A stretch of DNA of 64,000 nucleotides from Taeniopygia guttata (taxonomy: Eukaryota; Chordata; Aves; Passeriformes; Estrildidae): positions 9,464,001 through 9,528,000 of the forward strand of contig NC_133063.1 in NCBI RefSeq assembly GCF_048771995.1. The letters are read 5' to 3'. The notes below the pieces were generated by a model. That model was not told the DNA's origin. It was given only the letters and a program-made list of their open reading frames with translations, and did no database searches. Positions within the stretch are counted from its first letter, which is position 1; the number at the start of each line of letters is the position of its first letter. Shown here in pieces: positions 21,650 to 33,064 of the stretch. The position numbers and the translations under genes were made by a program.

Positions 21650-22152
21650 CTGTGTAGCAGTTGTCTTCTTTTAAAGTGAGCAGCTTTCCTTATCTCTTCC
21701 ACAACCAATCCTCCCTCCGGGGAAACATCTGCTGATAATGGGTATTAAATGTCACAGTGTGACTGATAAGAACTATAACATCCCATTGTGAGATGCTCTG
21801 CACACAGGGAGGATCCAAGCATTCCTACCTGGATATAATCTGGTTTTTTGAGACACCAGACTCAACCTTTTCCATTGGATTCCAAAGAGGAACAGCTGAA
21901 GTTTTCCACTGGACCATCAGAAGACTACACCATCTACAGCATCACTGCTCTGACAGAACCACATCTGCCACTCCAGCAGGACTGCAGCTACTCCAATTTG
22001 GATTGTAACCAACATGCTGGCCAAAGGGGTGTCAGGTTGTATTCTGACTCTTTTTCTTTTTTATTATTGAATGTCTTTTGTTTCTTTTCCTTTTTCCTAA
22101 TAAATTGTATTTCTGACTTAGAGTCTCTCACTGGTTTTGCTTTCAAACCAGA
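21650..22152 (+). mobile_element. Solo LTR of an endogenous retrovirus
   Basis: The plus-strand piece starts near TGTGTAGCAGTTGTCTTC, carries CCTAATAAATTGTATTTCTG as a polyadenylation region and ends near GCTTTCAAACCAGAACA. The AATAAA followed by a short U5 and a CA end fits a bird LTR. No coding sequence is joined to it and no clear target duplication was found. It is a fossil; family not assigned. Confidence 0.6.
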
Positions 22153-22398
22153 ACACTCAGCAAAACACCTGATACAAAAATGTGGGGGAAAATTGTCTTC
22201 AGGATATGTTTTGTCACCTTCTATTTTTCAATTATAATTTTGTGCTCTGAATAGTCTCATTTATAGAAATCAAAATAGAGTGCTCATGCTCTTACAGTGT
22301 TTGCACACTTACTTTCATTGACTGAAATTCAACCAAATTCATGCTAGTTTTTTAAAATGCTTTGTTCTTCCTGTGAATAAAAGCAATACAGAGTATTC

Positions 22399-22430
22399 AC
22401 ACACACACACATGTGCATACACACACAAGA
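22399..22430. repeat. Short CA repeat
   Basis: Two CACACA runs are separated by ATGTGCAT. It is a simple repeat without other features. Confidence 0.8.
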
Positions 22431-22899
22431 TGTGAAAAACAAGGAAGATATTTAAAAACCAAGCATTTTGGTGCAACCTGTGGGAGTCAGAATATATGTT
22501 AGTACATCAAAAATGTGGAATACTGAGGAACAGGGGCAGTCATGCCGAAACCAGGCAGAATTTCATGCCTGCAAAGATGCTGCTACCATAACCAATGATT
22601 TAGAAAGTGCCTTTTGTATGTACAAAAGTCAGGTTTTTTTCTTGAAAGCGTTTCGTACAGACCCCAGGCTACAGTCATGGAATCTTAAGGATCATTATGG
22701 ATATCTGTAGATTGTTTGTTCTTGTTCGGCACACTCAAAAAAAAGTGCCAATGTCTGCTTTAATAAAATAAGAGTTTCACATCCTCTTTGGTGCAGTTTA
22801 ACCAGCTCTGATGCTTGACCTCAGAAAGAAAGATTTTCCTACTGTCCCACTTTTCTCATTACAGCTGGAGCCATGCTGTTTCACTCTGCCTTTCCCAGG

Positions 22900-23085
22900 G
22901 GAGTTTTATTCTCATCTTCTCCATCTGTGCCCATACAGGACCTGTAGATAGCACCCTTTGCTGTGCTAAACATTGGCAATTCCAGACCTCTCGCCTCAGG
23001 CTCCCAGCCAGAGCTCAACCTGCAGCTCCCACTGCAGCTGCAACCCCAGCTACCTGCACAGGATGTTTGCCCCTTTTTTTGGATT
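22900..23085 (-). repeat. Partner of the repeat at 25355-25490, possible second LTR piece
   Basis: GGCTCCCAGCCAGAGCTCAA and CACTGCAGCTGCAACCCC resemble the stretch near 25420-25480 in the same orientation. It flanks the pol remnant on its downstream side. The matching part is only about 130 bases. Confidence 0.35.
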
Positions 23086-23229
23086 GAGTATATCTGCTAA
23101 TATATGAAAAGGGAAAAAGAAAGCTCTCACAGCATTTTACACTGCCCTTACTTACAACATTAGTACAAGTAACAGAATTAAGGCTAACAATGTTATCATA
23201 GGGTAGAAATTATTATTAAGACAAGATCA

Positions 23230-24990
23230 TGAAAGACTCTTGAAACTTATTTATTGTCTGACTTGTTAATCATTCACTACTTGTTGGACATGAGAATGGT
23301 GTATCCAGTTTTCCTAATACAAAATTTTAACAGAAAAATTAAAATGTTAAAGAACACAGAAAGACAGCATATGGTCCCTCCCATTTAGAGTCTAATTTGA
23401 CTTTTTTGTGAGAATATCTTGCTTAGCACTACATCTGCAAGTTGTGTATAATTCACGTCTATTTCAAGTGGGCTGGGTTGATGCTATTGTGCATACTTTC
23501 TCCATTCCTCAAACCCTTTCTGTATTTTATATATAAAATACTGGGTTGGGCATTCTTTTCCATCCAGAAGGCTCATTTTAGCTGGAATATAAGTTCCTGA
23601 CAGAGCTGAATGTCTTCCAAAAAAGCTTTCTGCCAGTGCCACGGATTGTGATGGAACATTCAAAACATTCCACAGTGCCAAATTTATGGTTTGTGGCCAT
23701 TTCAGATAAGTTCACGTGCATATTTTTGTGTTCATTCCCTCTACTTGTCCTGAAGATTGTGGGTGATACAGTTAGATGTAATTTTCTCTGTGTTCTCAAG
23801 GACTTACACAACTCATTGTTTACATTAGCTGTAATATGAGCATCCCTGTCTGATTAAATGGACTCTGTAAAACTCTGTATCTAGGTTTAACTTTTTAAGC
23901 CAAGGCCTTTTGTGCTCCTCTTGTGCCAGCCCTTTTTGCTGAAAAGGGTTCTGCCCAGCCTGATAGCTGATCTGCTATCACTGGCAAATGTTTACATGCA
24001 GCTGTAGGTGTCTACAGACTCTACCTGTAGTCACTGAAAAGGGCAGTAGATTCATAGTTAGTCATCCTGTCTCTGAGCTAGGTCTGATACTTGAGAACTT
24101 CTGGTAGACTGGGAAGCTGTTTGTGATCCTTCTTGCAGTGGCATAAATTCCTGGAGCTGCCCGTTTTTTTTCTTTTTTATTTGGCTAGCTGTTGCCTCTG
24201 CCTCTCCACCTACTTTATTGTGAAACCTTATAACCACACAGATTAAATATCTCTTTGGAAGAGTTGGCTTCCCCTCTGTAGACCACATTCCATCATAATC
24301 TTGTGTCACCTCCCAATTTTCCCACTGTTTCTTTCCTTCTGTTGAGCAGTCCTTCTCATACATGGTCTTAGGGTCTCAAATTTGGCCATTCACTCTGGCT
24401 AAACACAGCCACAACTGCACGTTTCTCTGTTATCAGGTAGAGGCATTTGGCTCACTGGATTCTAGGTGCTACATCCTTTTAATATTATCTGCCATTGTGA
24501 AGATCTGTTCATATCTGCGTGCCCATTGCAGTGTTAGACTTGGGCTGCAGTGTCTCCACATCGTGTGGGATAGGAACTGTTCAGGATAAGGGGAATAACT
24601 AATTTCTAATACATCTGCTGTTGTTGCTACTGACTTAGGCTGGTGCTTCTGCTGCAAGTGAAGCTAATTTAACTGAGTAATATGCAAATGGTCTCTGATA
24701 GGGTCCTAAATTATGCTTTATTCCTCCACTGGCTATTCCTTTACATTCGTGTGCATACAGATTGAAGGCTTTTGTATATATAACCTAGGAGCCCAAGACC
24801 AGGAGCAGACACCAGAGCTCCTTTTATTGCTGTGTAAACTTATTCTTTCTCCAGGTCCTATGCAACAGACTTCATGTCTTTGCTCTTGGTTTCCTCAGTC
24901 AGAGGCTTAGTCAATTCCTCTACTGCAGGAATATATGGCCAACAAAACCTCACAGCTCTGAGCAAACCTGGTACATGCTTTTTGTGACTG
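23230..24990 (-). mobile_element. Broken retroviral pol remnant (class I, gammaretrovirus-like)
   Basis: The minus strand shows, in order from high to low coordinates, traces of the C-terminal part of reverse transcriptase (about 24.99-24.70 kb), sequence in the place of RNase H, and an integrase region (about 24.3-23.3 kb) with a YHPQSSGQVE core. It is badly decayed, with many breaks. Gag and most of the front of pol are absent and env was not found. It is a fossil of probable considerable age. Confidence 0.65.
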
Positions 24991-25339
24991 GGTGTGAGCT
25001 GTCAGAGCTGTCCTCAGAGCTCCTGAGCTTATGCTACTGCACTGGGTGCCCCATGACACCCATCTCTGCCAGTCTGGATGCAGGGATCTGAACCCAGCAC
25101 CTGACTGACTGGTGGAGGGCAGGGCAGTCATTGCTCATTCATTCAGAATGGGGCTTGCCTGTTGCTCATGAGGGTTTCAGCCAGATCTCTGGTTACAAAC
25201 ATTTTAATCCTGGTGTAGCAATGAAGTAAAAGTTTGAGCTGGTGCCTTGAGGAGGAACCCTGAACAAAGGATTACCTGGGCATTTATACACTCACAGTTT
25301 GTATGGCAGAAAGTCTGAGGTCTTCCAAATGAGTCTTCA

Positions 25340-25830
25340 GCTCCTGCTGTGCCTCAGTGTCCAGTCCCCAGGCTGGTGCCACAGGTCCCTGTGCCAAGGG
25401 TTGGCAGTTTGTGGCCTCTGGCTCCCATCCAGCGCTCAGCAGAGCTCTCACTGCAGCTGCACCCTGAGCTGCCTGCCCTGAACGCGTTCCTCAACACACG
25501 GCTGGTGTTCACCACCACAAAGCCACACAACGCTGATGGAAGATACCCAGCTCAGGACTCTGGTTCTTTTTCTGGAAAACTTAACCCCCAGCCTGTTGGT
25601 GCCCAGTCTTAAATGTTTTAGCGTCACTTCGTGGGTTAGATAAGCCCAGACACGTCTTGATCTTTGTGAAGTTTATGTAAACTTTGCTCACCCTCTGTTT
25701 TATACCCTCTTGTTTGTAATGACAGCAAACTCTGAGGGCATATTCCAACCTATTGCCCTGGTTGCTGATAAGAACATTAAGGCACTTTGGGCTCATCTTC
25801 TGTCCCAGAGGAATGGCACTTGTACCCAGC
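25340..25830 (-). mobile_element. Possible LTR or leader of the decayed class I element
   Basis: On the minus strand a TATA-like GGTATAAAAC stands near 25705. The stretch at 25355-25490 resembles 22925-23080, about 70-75% by eye, including CACTGCAGCTGCA. Such direct repeats on both sides of the pol remnant would fit LTR pieces, but the edges cannot be drawn. Confidence 0.3.
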
Positions 25831-25849
25831 TGCAGTTCAGGTGTTCTAG

Positions 25850-28290
25850 CCTATCTACCCAAACTCAAACATAAGGTTGTCTGTAAGGACATTTCAAGGC
25901 CTATTACTTGCAGCATTAGAATTTGCAAGTTATTAGTACCTAGGGCATTTCCCATTACAAATAAACTTACTGAGCTAGATTCTCTGCTTTCTAGTGTTTT
26001 AAATTGTTTACTGTGGAGAAGAGAGTTGTAATAAAACTAAGTCTGATTTAGTGTACAATTTACAGGTCTTGGTGCAGATCTGGACATCTTTGCAGCCATC
26101 TACAAAAAACTAACCAATCAGCTCAAAACCAAGTGGAATCACCACTTCGGCAATGACATTGAGGACTGTAATTTGAATTGCAGTAATTCACCATCTAGCA
26201 CCTGGTGTTCTAAGTCCCCAACAGTATCGAAGCTGCATATCCAGCATGGAGATGCTCAGATCAAGGAAGACTGGTTTCATGTTGGAAGAAACAGCTAGGA
26301 AGAGGCAGCAAGGTTCAATGTAAACACAGAGTCTGGATATGCAGCTGGGAAAGCTATTTTGTACTGACATGATTTTATTTTCTTCTTTTCTCTTCCTTTT
26401 TGTCTTACTTCAGCCATAGATTCTTTCTGTGACAGCCTGTTTGCTACAGAGAATGCTCTAACTGGCAGTAAGGCAAAGATCTTTTTTCTCCTTGTATTAT
26501 CTTTTCCTAGTTACCTCTATTTAAGGCAACATTCTGATTTCACTTTCTATTTTTTCTATTTTGCTTGTTCACCAGGTTATTGATTAACATTAGCATCAAA
26601 AACACTCTCCTAGGACAGCCCTGCAAAGGTAGCACTGAAATCCATCTGCATTCATTGGGAACTGAAATTTTCTTAAAGTAGGTGTTCCCTGTCCTCTGCT
26701 TACCCATATTATCCTGGTGATCAGTTCTTTGTAATAATTGCTCAACACTGCAATTGCAGAGCAGGTGGTTCTTGCCTGAGTAACAGACTGTTGTCTTTCA
26801 GGGGCCAAAGTACAGCAGCTGAAGTTGCTACCCAAAATGCACGTAACACATCTCCCCAGAAAATTTCCAGGGAAATAGAAACTGGCCCACCGAGCTGTGG
26901 CAGACAACAAGCTGCAGATTTTTGGAAAAAGAGTCCAGGAATATCAGCAGCTATGTAGGTACCATTTAGGTACCATCTGAGGTTCAAGAGGTAAGTTACT
27001 ACGTAATAATGTAATTATTCTATAATAAGAACAATGTAATTATTACTGTGAAATAAGGGTACCCACAGCTGCACATACATACTTAGTTCAGTCCTACCTT
27101 ACTTGTATTCAAAACCACACTAATAAATCTGCATCTTATCTGCCGTAATTTAGATGCCCTGTCAATGAAATTATGCCATTTATGAACAACTCACATGGAA
27201 ACCACCCTTCAAATTAAATTTGCTCCTACACACCGCTTTCCTTTTCACAGAGTCTGTTTTTCAGGGACAATGTTGGTACCTACTGGGCAGAAAGGATGCC
27301 AAGCAGAACACTGCCTGTTTAAGGACTGTGCCTTGCACAGTTTGCAGCCCATTTTTGCCACAGGGACCCTGCCCCTCTGCACAGCCCACTGAGGAGGAAA
27401 GCACTCCCAGACTCATTCACCTGATAGCAATGCTAGCAACACCTCTGAGATGGAAAGGTACTACCTAATGCCGTGGCTGTGCCACAGAGCTTCAGCAGGA
27501 CTGTAAAAGATTCAACACTTTCTGCAACATTCACAGCAGCCTCCATAGCATCTAAGAGTGAGCTCAGAGACTGGTTTCCCCCAGCAGTACCGTGTGTCTG
27601 CACATCTCACAAGGAGCTTTTTGCCACACTGGCAGCAATATAGTCCTGAGCTGTGTCTGTGCTGTGCTGCCATTGTCACAAGGGGCAGGAAATTGGTTCA
27701 GCTTGGCAATAAACCATGACCCCTGCCACTACTGAAGGGGAAACACTCCATGTGGGGAGGTGGGGGAAGACAAAAGGGAGGAGGAGGACTGGGAGTATGC
27801 AGAACTTGCATTTGAACGTTTTGTTTTCTGAAACTGCAGCTCTGAGACACAGCCAGAAGCACAGGGCAGTGGAGGCATTGCAGGAAGAATTAGTTTTTGA
27901 ATTCTGCCATCTGCAGTTCCTAGGGAGACTGGAAGCCTTCTGCTGGTGAATGCATTTTGCCTCATCCAACGGGCACAGAGTAGCAGGGGCTTCTTGTGCC
28001 TGGATGGATAGAGTCTTCTCAACCTCTCTTTGGCTTGTTTTTTTCCTTCAGATCCCAAAACAAGAACTAGGTAGAAGTGTATCTTTCCATTTGCACTCTC
28101 CTACAGAGCCACCTACTTAACAGTCCATGAAATGAGGGCAGAAATTCTAGCCAACAGACTCAGCAGTGTTTCTAAAGCTCAGGGATGCTGTGATACGTAT
28201 CACTCGATGCTGAGATTTCCCCCTAGCATCAGATCTTGCAAAATCTATCATAACCAAAATTATGGGCTCACTGAGACAATCCCCAGGAAG
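25850..28290. other. Intergenic, nothing recognised
   Basis: This is mixed-composition sequence with no gene or named repeat that I can support. Open frames of about 100 codons on both strands overlap each other and show no homology, so they are taken as chance. Confidence 0.45.
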
Positions 28291-28299
28291 ACCAGAGCC

Positions 28300-31210
28300 C
28301 GAGGGTATTTGGTATAAGTGGATTCCCAAGGAATAGTCTCCTCAGGGTTGTGCTTGAGGGCCACGAAGGACTGGAGTGGGGCTTCCCCCTTCGCTGAAGT
28401 GGCTATTTGTGGGAGCACCGAGCAGGTGTGTTGTGGGTCACGAGGTCTGGGGCAGGGCAGATTAAAAGAGGCATCTGAGGAGTGCAGAGAACAGGAGAGG
28501 GCAGACGGGTGTGGCACGGCTCCGAGGGCACGCCAAGCCATGCCATGCCATGGTACGGCACAGCAGTTCACGCAGGGAGGGTTGCAGGGTTTCTTGCTAG
28601 TAAGTTTTACTCTTTGTTGTGCATGGTACTTCTGTTGGTTGGAAGGTTTTAGCATTTCTGGTAGTAATGGTTTGTACACGATCAAAAACTGTAGTTAGTA
28701 CAAGTGCATGTAATCAGATGGAGCTCTCCAAAAAAGATGAGTCTGTCCAGACCCATTCCTGTGCAGACTGTTCGAGCTTATCTGTGGTTTCAGGGGGTGT
28801 TTTGGTGGAAACCTGCCTGGGGTGTGAACAGGTGAACAATCTCCTTCCACTTGGAAGGAGATTAGAGAGGCTGAGCTTAGAGAGGAAGCTGAAAGTCTAA
28901 GGAGCATCAGGCAAAGTGAAAGGGAAATCGATTGGTGGAGTTCAGCCCTTCCATCTTTGAGGGAGGCCCACCAAGAATCAGAGAACTCTCGTGCCTTTCA
29001 CTGTCAGACAACAGAAGGACACCTGGTAGATGACGAGGAGTGTAAGTGGGTACCTACTCAAGGAGGTAATAATAAAAATTCCTCCCAAGCCAGGTGCCAC
29101 TTCATAATAGGTATGAACCCCTGGATCTGGAGAGTCAGCCAGGTGGTTTAGAAGAAAATTATCTGCCCAGTGAGCTTCCCAAGTATGATTCATCTGTGAG
29201 AAGATTTACCACCTCTAACATCAAAAAGGAAAGGAGGGTATTAGTGGTGGGTGATTCCCTTCTGAAGGGAACAGAGGGCACCATATATCGACAGGACCCA
29301 CCCCACAGAGAGATCTGCTGCTTCCCTGGGGCCCAGGTATGAGACATTACTGAGAGACTTTCTGGGCTGATTCAGCCCTCTGATTATTACCCACTGCTGA
29401 TACCCCAGGCTGGCAGTGATGAGACTGAAAAGAGGAATGTCAGGGCAATTAAAAGGGACTTCAGGGCACTGGGACAAGTAGTTGACAGGACAGGGGTACA
29501 GGTAGATTTTCCTCAGTCCTTTTGGTGGCTGAGAAAAATGGTGACAGCAATAGGAGAGCTCATTATCAATAACTGGGTCAAGGGTGGTGCCATCAGCAGA
29601 ATTTTGGGTTCTTTGATCACAGGGCAACTTTTTGGCATCTGGCCTACTGGAACCAGATGGGCTCCATTTCGCTGTTAAGGGCAGAAGAATTTTAGCTTGT
29701 GAACAGGCAGAACTCATTCAGAGGGCTTTAAAGTAGGTTTGAAGGGGGAAGAAAATGCATCTGGGCTGTCTGGAAGCAGGCCCAAGGGTGGTAAGCCTGA
29801 GTTAGGGGTGAAATCAGCAGCCCAGCTGAGGTGCATGTACACCAATGCACACAGCATGGGTAACAAACAAGAAGAGCTGGAGGCCATGGTCCAACAGCAG
29901 AGCCATGAGGAAATTGCCATCACAGAAACAGGGTGGGATGGCTCACATAACTTGAGCACTGCAATGGATGGCTGCAAGCTCTTCAGAAGAGACAGGAAAG
30001 GGGGAAGATGTGGAGCAGAAGCCCTTTATCTTAGGGAGGCTTTGGATGCCATAGTTATTGAAACTAATGACGATGAAGCTGAATGTCTGTGGGTGAGAAT
30101 TAGGGGGAAGGCCAACAAGGCTGACAGCCTCCTGGGAGTCTGTTATCGTCCACCCAACCAGGAAGAAGAGGTGGACAGCTCATTCTGTAAGCAGCTAAAG
30201 AATGTCCCTGGATCACCAGCCCTTGTTCTTGTAGGCAACTTCAACCTGCCAGACATTTGCTGGGAACTCAGTACAGCTGACAAGAGGCAGTCCAGGAAAT
30301 TTTTTGTGTATGGAGGATAGCTTTTTGTCATAGCTGGGGGGTGAGCCCACCAGGGCAGGAGCTATGTTAGATCTGTTATTTGCAGATAGAGATGAGCTGT
30401 TGGGAGATGTGGTGGTTGGAGGCTGCTTGGGGCACAGTGACCATGCAATGATAAAATTCTCAATATTTGGTGAAGTCAAGAGGAACATTAGACTTTTACA
30501 CTGGACTTTCAGAGGGCAGACTTTGGCCTATTCAGAAGACTTATTCAGAGAGTTCCTTGGGAAATAGTCCTTAAAAACAAGGAAGGGTGGACGTACTTCA
30601 AAATGGAGATCTTGAGGGCACAGGAACAGACTGTTCCTGAGTGATGAAAGATAAGTCAACGAGGCAAATGTCCAGCCTGGATGGGGCAAGGAGGTTTTGA
30701 GTGCTGTGTCCAGTTCTGGGCCCCTCAGTTTGGGAAGGACGTTGAGATGCTGGAGTGTGACCAGAGGAGGGCAATGAGGCTGGTGAAGGGCTTGGAACAC
30801 AAATCCTGTGAGGAATGGCTGAGGGAGCTGGGGTTATTTAGCCTGGAGAAAAGGAGACCCAGGGGTGACCTCATCACTCTCTCTCTACAGCCCCTGGAAG
30901 GTGGCTGTGGTCAGCTGGGGTTGGGCTCTTTCTCTAGGCAGCACTGACAGAACCAGAAATCATGGTCTCAAGCTGCACCAAGGGAAATATAGGATGGATA
31001 TTAGGGAAAAGTTTTTTACAGAAAGGGTGAAAAAGTTCTGGGATGGTCTGCCTGGGGAGGTGGTGGAGTCACCATCTCTGGATGTGTTTATGAAAAGACT
31101 GGATGTAGCACTCAGTGCCATGGTTTAGTTGAGGTGTTAGGGCATGGGTTGGACTCAGTGATCTTCAAGGTCTCTTCCAACCTAGTCATTCTGTGAATTC
31201 TCTGTGAATT
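28300..31210 (+). mobile_element. Long CR1 LINE with ORF1, endonuclease and 3' end, reverse transcriptase deleted
   Basis: The parts in order are a GC-rich 5' region from about 28.3 kb; ORF1 (about 28.7-29.7 kb) with a charged LRSIRQSEREID segment and an esterase-like RRVLVVGDSLLKGTE; and ORF2 from about 29.74 kb with an AP-endonuclease (AQLRCMYTNAHSMGNKQEEL, GVCYRPPNQEEEVD, VLVGNFNLPDICWE, then GHSDHAMIKF). At about 30.66 kb it jumps straight to the 3' region ([13 protein letters not shown]), so nearly all the reverse transcriptase is missing. The tail ends in a short TCTGTGAAT repeat at about 31190-31207. Both frames carry stops and shifts. A full element would be about 4.5 kb. Confidence 0.92.
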
Positions 31211-33060
31211 AATGAGCAAATAGTCTCCTTAATTCAAAAAATCTTGTCTGTGCTCTGAATTTCTCATATCCTGAGAAAGATTTACCAAAGCAGATCACTG
31301 ATTCTTTTCTTAATGGATTCAGACAGGTTGTACCTTTCACTTCAGGTATGGAAATCTGTCAAAACAGCACTCCTACCTGCTGCCTCAGGATGAATTTAGC
31401 AGCTAATCATTCCACATGACCTTCAGTTAATCTGAAGGCTTGTGCTTCTGGCTCTCATCCCTAGCCCCCCACCGTGGTAAACTGAAGTCACACAACAATT
31501 CCTTATCTGCTTCACTCCTCTATTAGTAAATTGATGAAACTTGACTTGTTGAGGACATTACACAAAAATGAGGGTACACAGAATTACATGACCATACAAA
31601 TTCATTACTGTGATTGTGTCCCCTGTGACTTCCTCAGCATCTGGTATTGATATTGGTGAGTAAATGTCAAACGCTACAGAAGTTGTATGGTTTCCTTTCC
31701 TTTCGTGTACACTTAATGATTGTGCACTGTAGAAGCACATGCATTTGTTGAATGAAACACCCCGTTAAAAACAGACAGATGATTTGGTCACAGAATTCAA
31801 TTTAGCATGTGAGTGAGCAACCATCCAAGACCAAAACTGACATCTTTATTTTTTGATGCTATGTAATTTGTAATATTCAACTGCATTTACCCCTTTTGTT
31901 GCAAACTGATCATTCTCCATGCTGAAGTCTTAAAGACCAAGTGCAATCACTTTTTTTCATGCTCTGCAACCTCCTTTCCCTGCTCTGTTTCCTTAAATCT
32001 GCTCATGCTGGCCCAAGATGAAATGGTATACAGCGGAAGATGAAAAGCAGTTTGTAGTAACAAGTTTTTAAATTTGGCCTTGCTCCTCAGAAGGAAAAGA
32101 CATGGCAAAATGAAATCAAAGTGCTCCTGGCCTTGCATGTTGCACTAGATCTGGGTAGAAAGGAAGTGTATGTTGCAACAGTAGTAATGACTTGGTACAC
32201 AGAAGGGATGTGGTCTATGATCAACAGCAGGTCAGTAAATTACAGAGTAAAAGTGAGCTTCAGATAATGCAAAAGCATGTGTTTTAGCAGCACCAGTATG
32301 CATAATTACTTCTTTCAATTAGCATGATTGTTTAGTGACTTTTTACAGAAATACTCTTAATTATTATGCAACACTATCACAGCTACTTGCTAAGGATTTT
32401 TTTGAAGATGGTAGACCATATAAACATTATGGTCTATGTATATCATCTCATTACTAGTCTGTTGCACATGAAAAAAAAATTCATTCCTTGTTTTGAGTAC
32501 AGTTCCTTCTCATTTCTCTTGTTGAACTAACAGATTTATATTCAGTTTTTAAATAAGACTGTATGATGGCTCAAGCTCTTAGTACTCAAATGAGCTCTGA
32601 AATGCTGCTTCTCTCTCCATATTCTTCCCTTAACTGCCTCTCAAAAAAAAATTTAACATTCTCCAAACGCTAGCAAACATGGTGTGGTGAAAATGATTCT
32701 CCTGCACAGATCTATGGGAAGAAACAGTGAGACAGAGGAACTTGGTAGGATATCTCCCAGGTCATTTGTAATGGAAGAAATAATGTTAACTTTAGATTCT
32801 TCTAGTGGTGCCAGGATGAGCCTTTCCAAGATGTCCATTTCAAGATGAGGATTTGCTGAGTTTTGTTCTAGGTACGAGAAGTCTGATAGTACCAGTTCTC
32901 TTACAACTGGAAGCTGCACTTTGAGACACAGTGATGTGTTAAGTGGCACAGTGCAATCCACTGCAAAGGCCAGCATGTGAGACTGTGTTAGGCAGAATAT
33001 GCATTTCAAAACTGATGGCTCCCAAATAGAGTATTTGTGTGCTTGCAAAAACACAGAGCT
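31211..33060. other. Intergenic, nothing recognised
   Basis: This AT-rich sequence between two CR1 copies has no named repeat. A minus-strand open frame of 133 codons at 32653-33054 has no recognisable homology or splice context and is probably chance. Confidence 0.45.
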
Positions 33061-33064
33061 TTGT

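Noticed and set aside
27676-28058. Minus-strand open frames of 97 and 109 codons with an opposite-strand frame
   Set aside because: Mutually overlapping frames with no homology or splice signals; taken as chance.
28260-28698. Open frames of 126 and 141 codons on opposite strands
   Set aside because: They lie in the GC-rich 5' region of the long CR1 and do not match its ORF1.
32653-33054. 133-codon minus-strand open frame between two CR1 copies
   Set aside because: No homology recognised, no splice context, and a frame of this length is expected by chance in 64 kb.
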